From NCBI RefSeq assembly GCF_025717515.1, contig NZ_JAJIRN010000001.1, forward strand, positions 659,728 to 723,727: 64,000 bases of DNA, in the 5' to 3' direction. Source of the stretch: Roseateles oligotrophus (GTDB lineage: Bacteria; Pseudomonadota; Gammaproteobacteria; Burkholderiales; Burkholderiaceae_C). Below the pieces are notes generated by a model. The model was not told the origin of the DNA. It worked only from the letters and a program-made list of their open reading frames with translations, and did not search any database. Shown in pieces: positions 63,955 through 64,000 of this stretch (position 1 is its first letter; each line of letters begins with the position of its first letter). Both the position numbers and the translations under genes were made by a program.

Positions 63955-64000
63955 CCCGCTTCTGCGCTGCTAGCGACTTTTGAAAAGAAGTGTTGGCGGC

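Overview
The window is high-GC DNA with densely packed, often overlapping genes. It most resembles a chromosome segment of a betaproteobacterium of the order Burkholderiales, near the Roseateles/Rubrivivax/Leptothrix group. The reasons are the cluster polA / DUF2782 gene / homoserine kinase / BPSS1780-type membrane protein, three PEP-CTERM surface proteins, a CysB/CysTWA/Sbp sulfate locus, a TctAB pair and the codon use. The genus assignment is inference. I see no CRISPR array, phage, transposase, tRNA or rRNA body inside the window.

Layout, left to right. 1-2.0 kb: the 3' part of a winged-helix/receiver/cyclase-like regulator, then a secreted protein of unknown function. 2.1-10.7 kb: a carbohydrate locus with a TonB receptor, FucP-like sugar MFS, PfkB kinase and ROK regulator on the minus strand, and a divergent secreted GH9 glycosidase. 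It contains a near-consensus promoter and an AT-rich palindrome that looks like the regulator's operator. 10.5-12.8 kb: a tiny Cys-rich protein, an SDR, a Trp-rich TIGR02450 protein and a renalase-like FAD oxidoreductase. 12.9-16 kb: a GAF-PAS3-GGDEF-EAL c-di-GMP protein. 16-21.3 kb: a complete five-gene peptide/opine-type ABC transporter whose first ATPase carries an in-frame hairpin-rich insertion. 21.3-29 kb: methylglyoxal synthase, small proteins, a COG2509 flavoprotein, DUF427, a DedA-rhodanese fusion, RarD, TruC and YchJ-like proteins. 29-36 kb: UvrD, PhoX-type phosphatase and tail-specific protease. 36-41 kb: BPSS1780 protein, ThrB, DUF2782 protein and PolA. 41-44.5 kb: two PEP-CTERM proteins around an erythromycin-esterase-family enzyme. 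44.5-50.5 kb: the sulfate uptake operon with its regulator and two binding proteins. 50.6-57.4 kb: LolC/LolD, PurU, TatD, deoxyinosine glycosylase, spermidine-synthase-like protein and a GspE/PilB-type ATPase, mostly with overlapping or short junctions. 57.5-60.2 kb: TctB/TctA and a third PEP-CTERM protein. 60.4-63.8 kb: a cyclase-AAA-TPR signalling protein, followed by what looks like a stable-RNA (rRNA-type) promoter running off the right end.

Most of the window is core metabolism and transport. The least ordinary parts are the GH9 locus and its operator/promoter, the palindromic insertion inside the dppD-like gene, the degenerate cyclase fused to a DNA-binding and receiver domain, the motif shared by two PEP-CTERM promoters, and the tandem repeat upstream of the sulfate operon. 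No single region stands out as an unmistakably new system.
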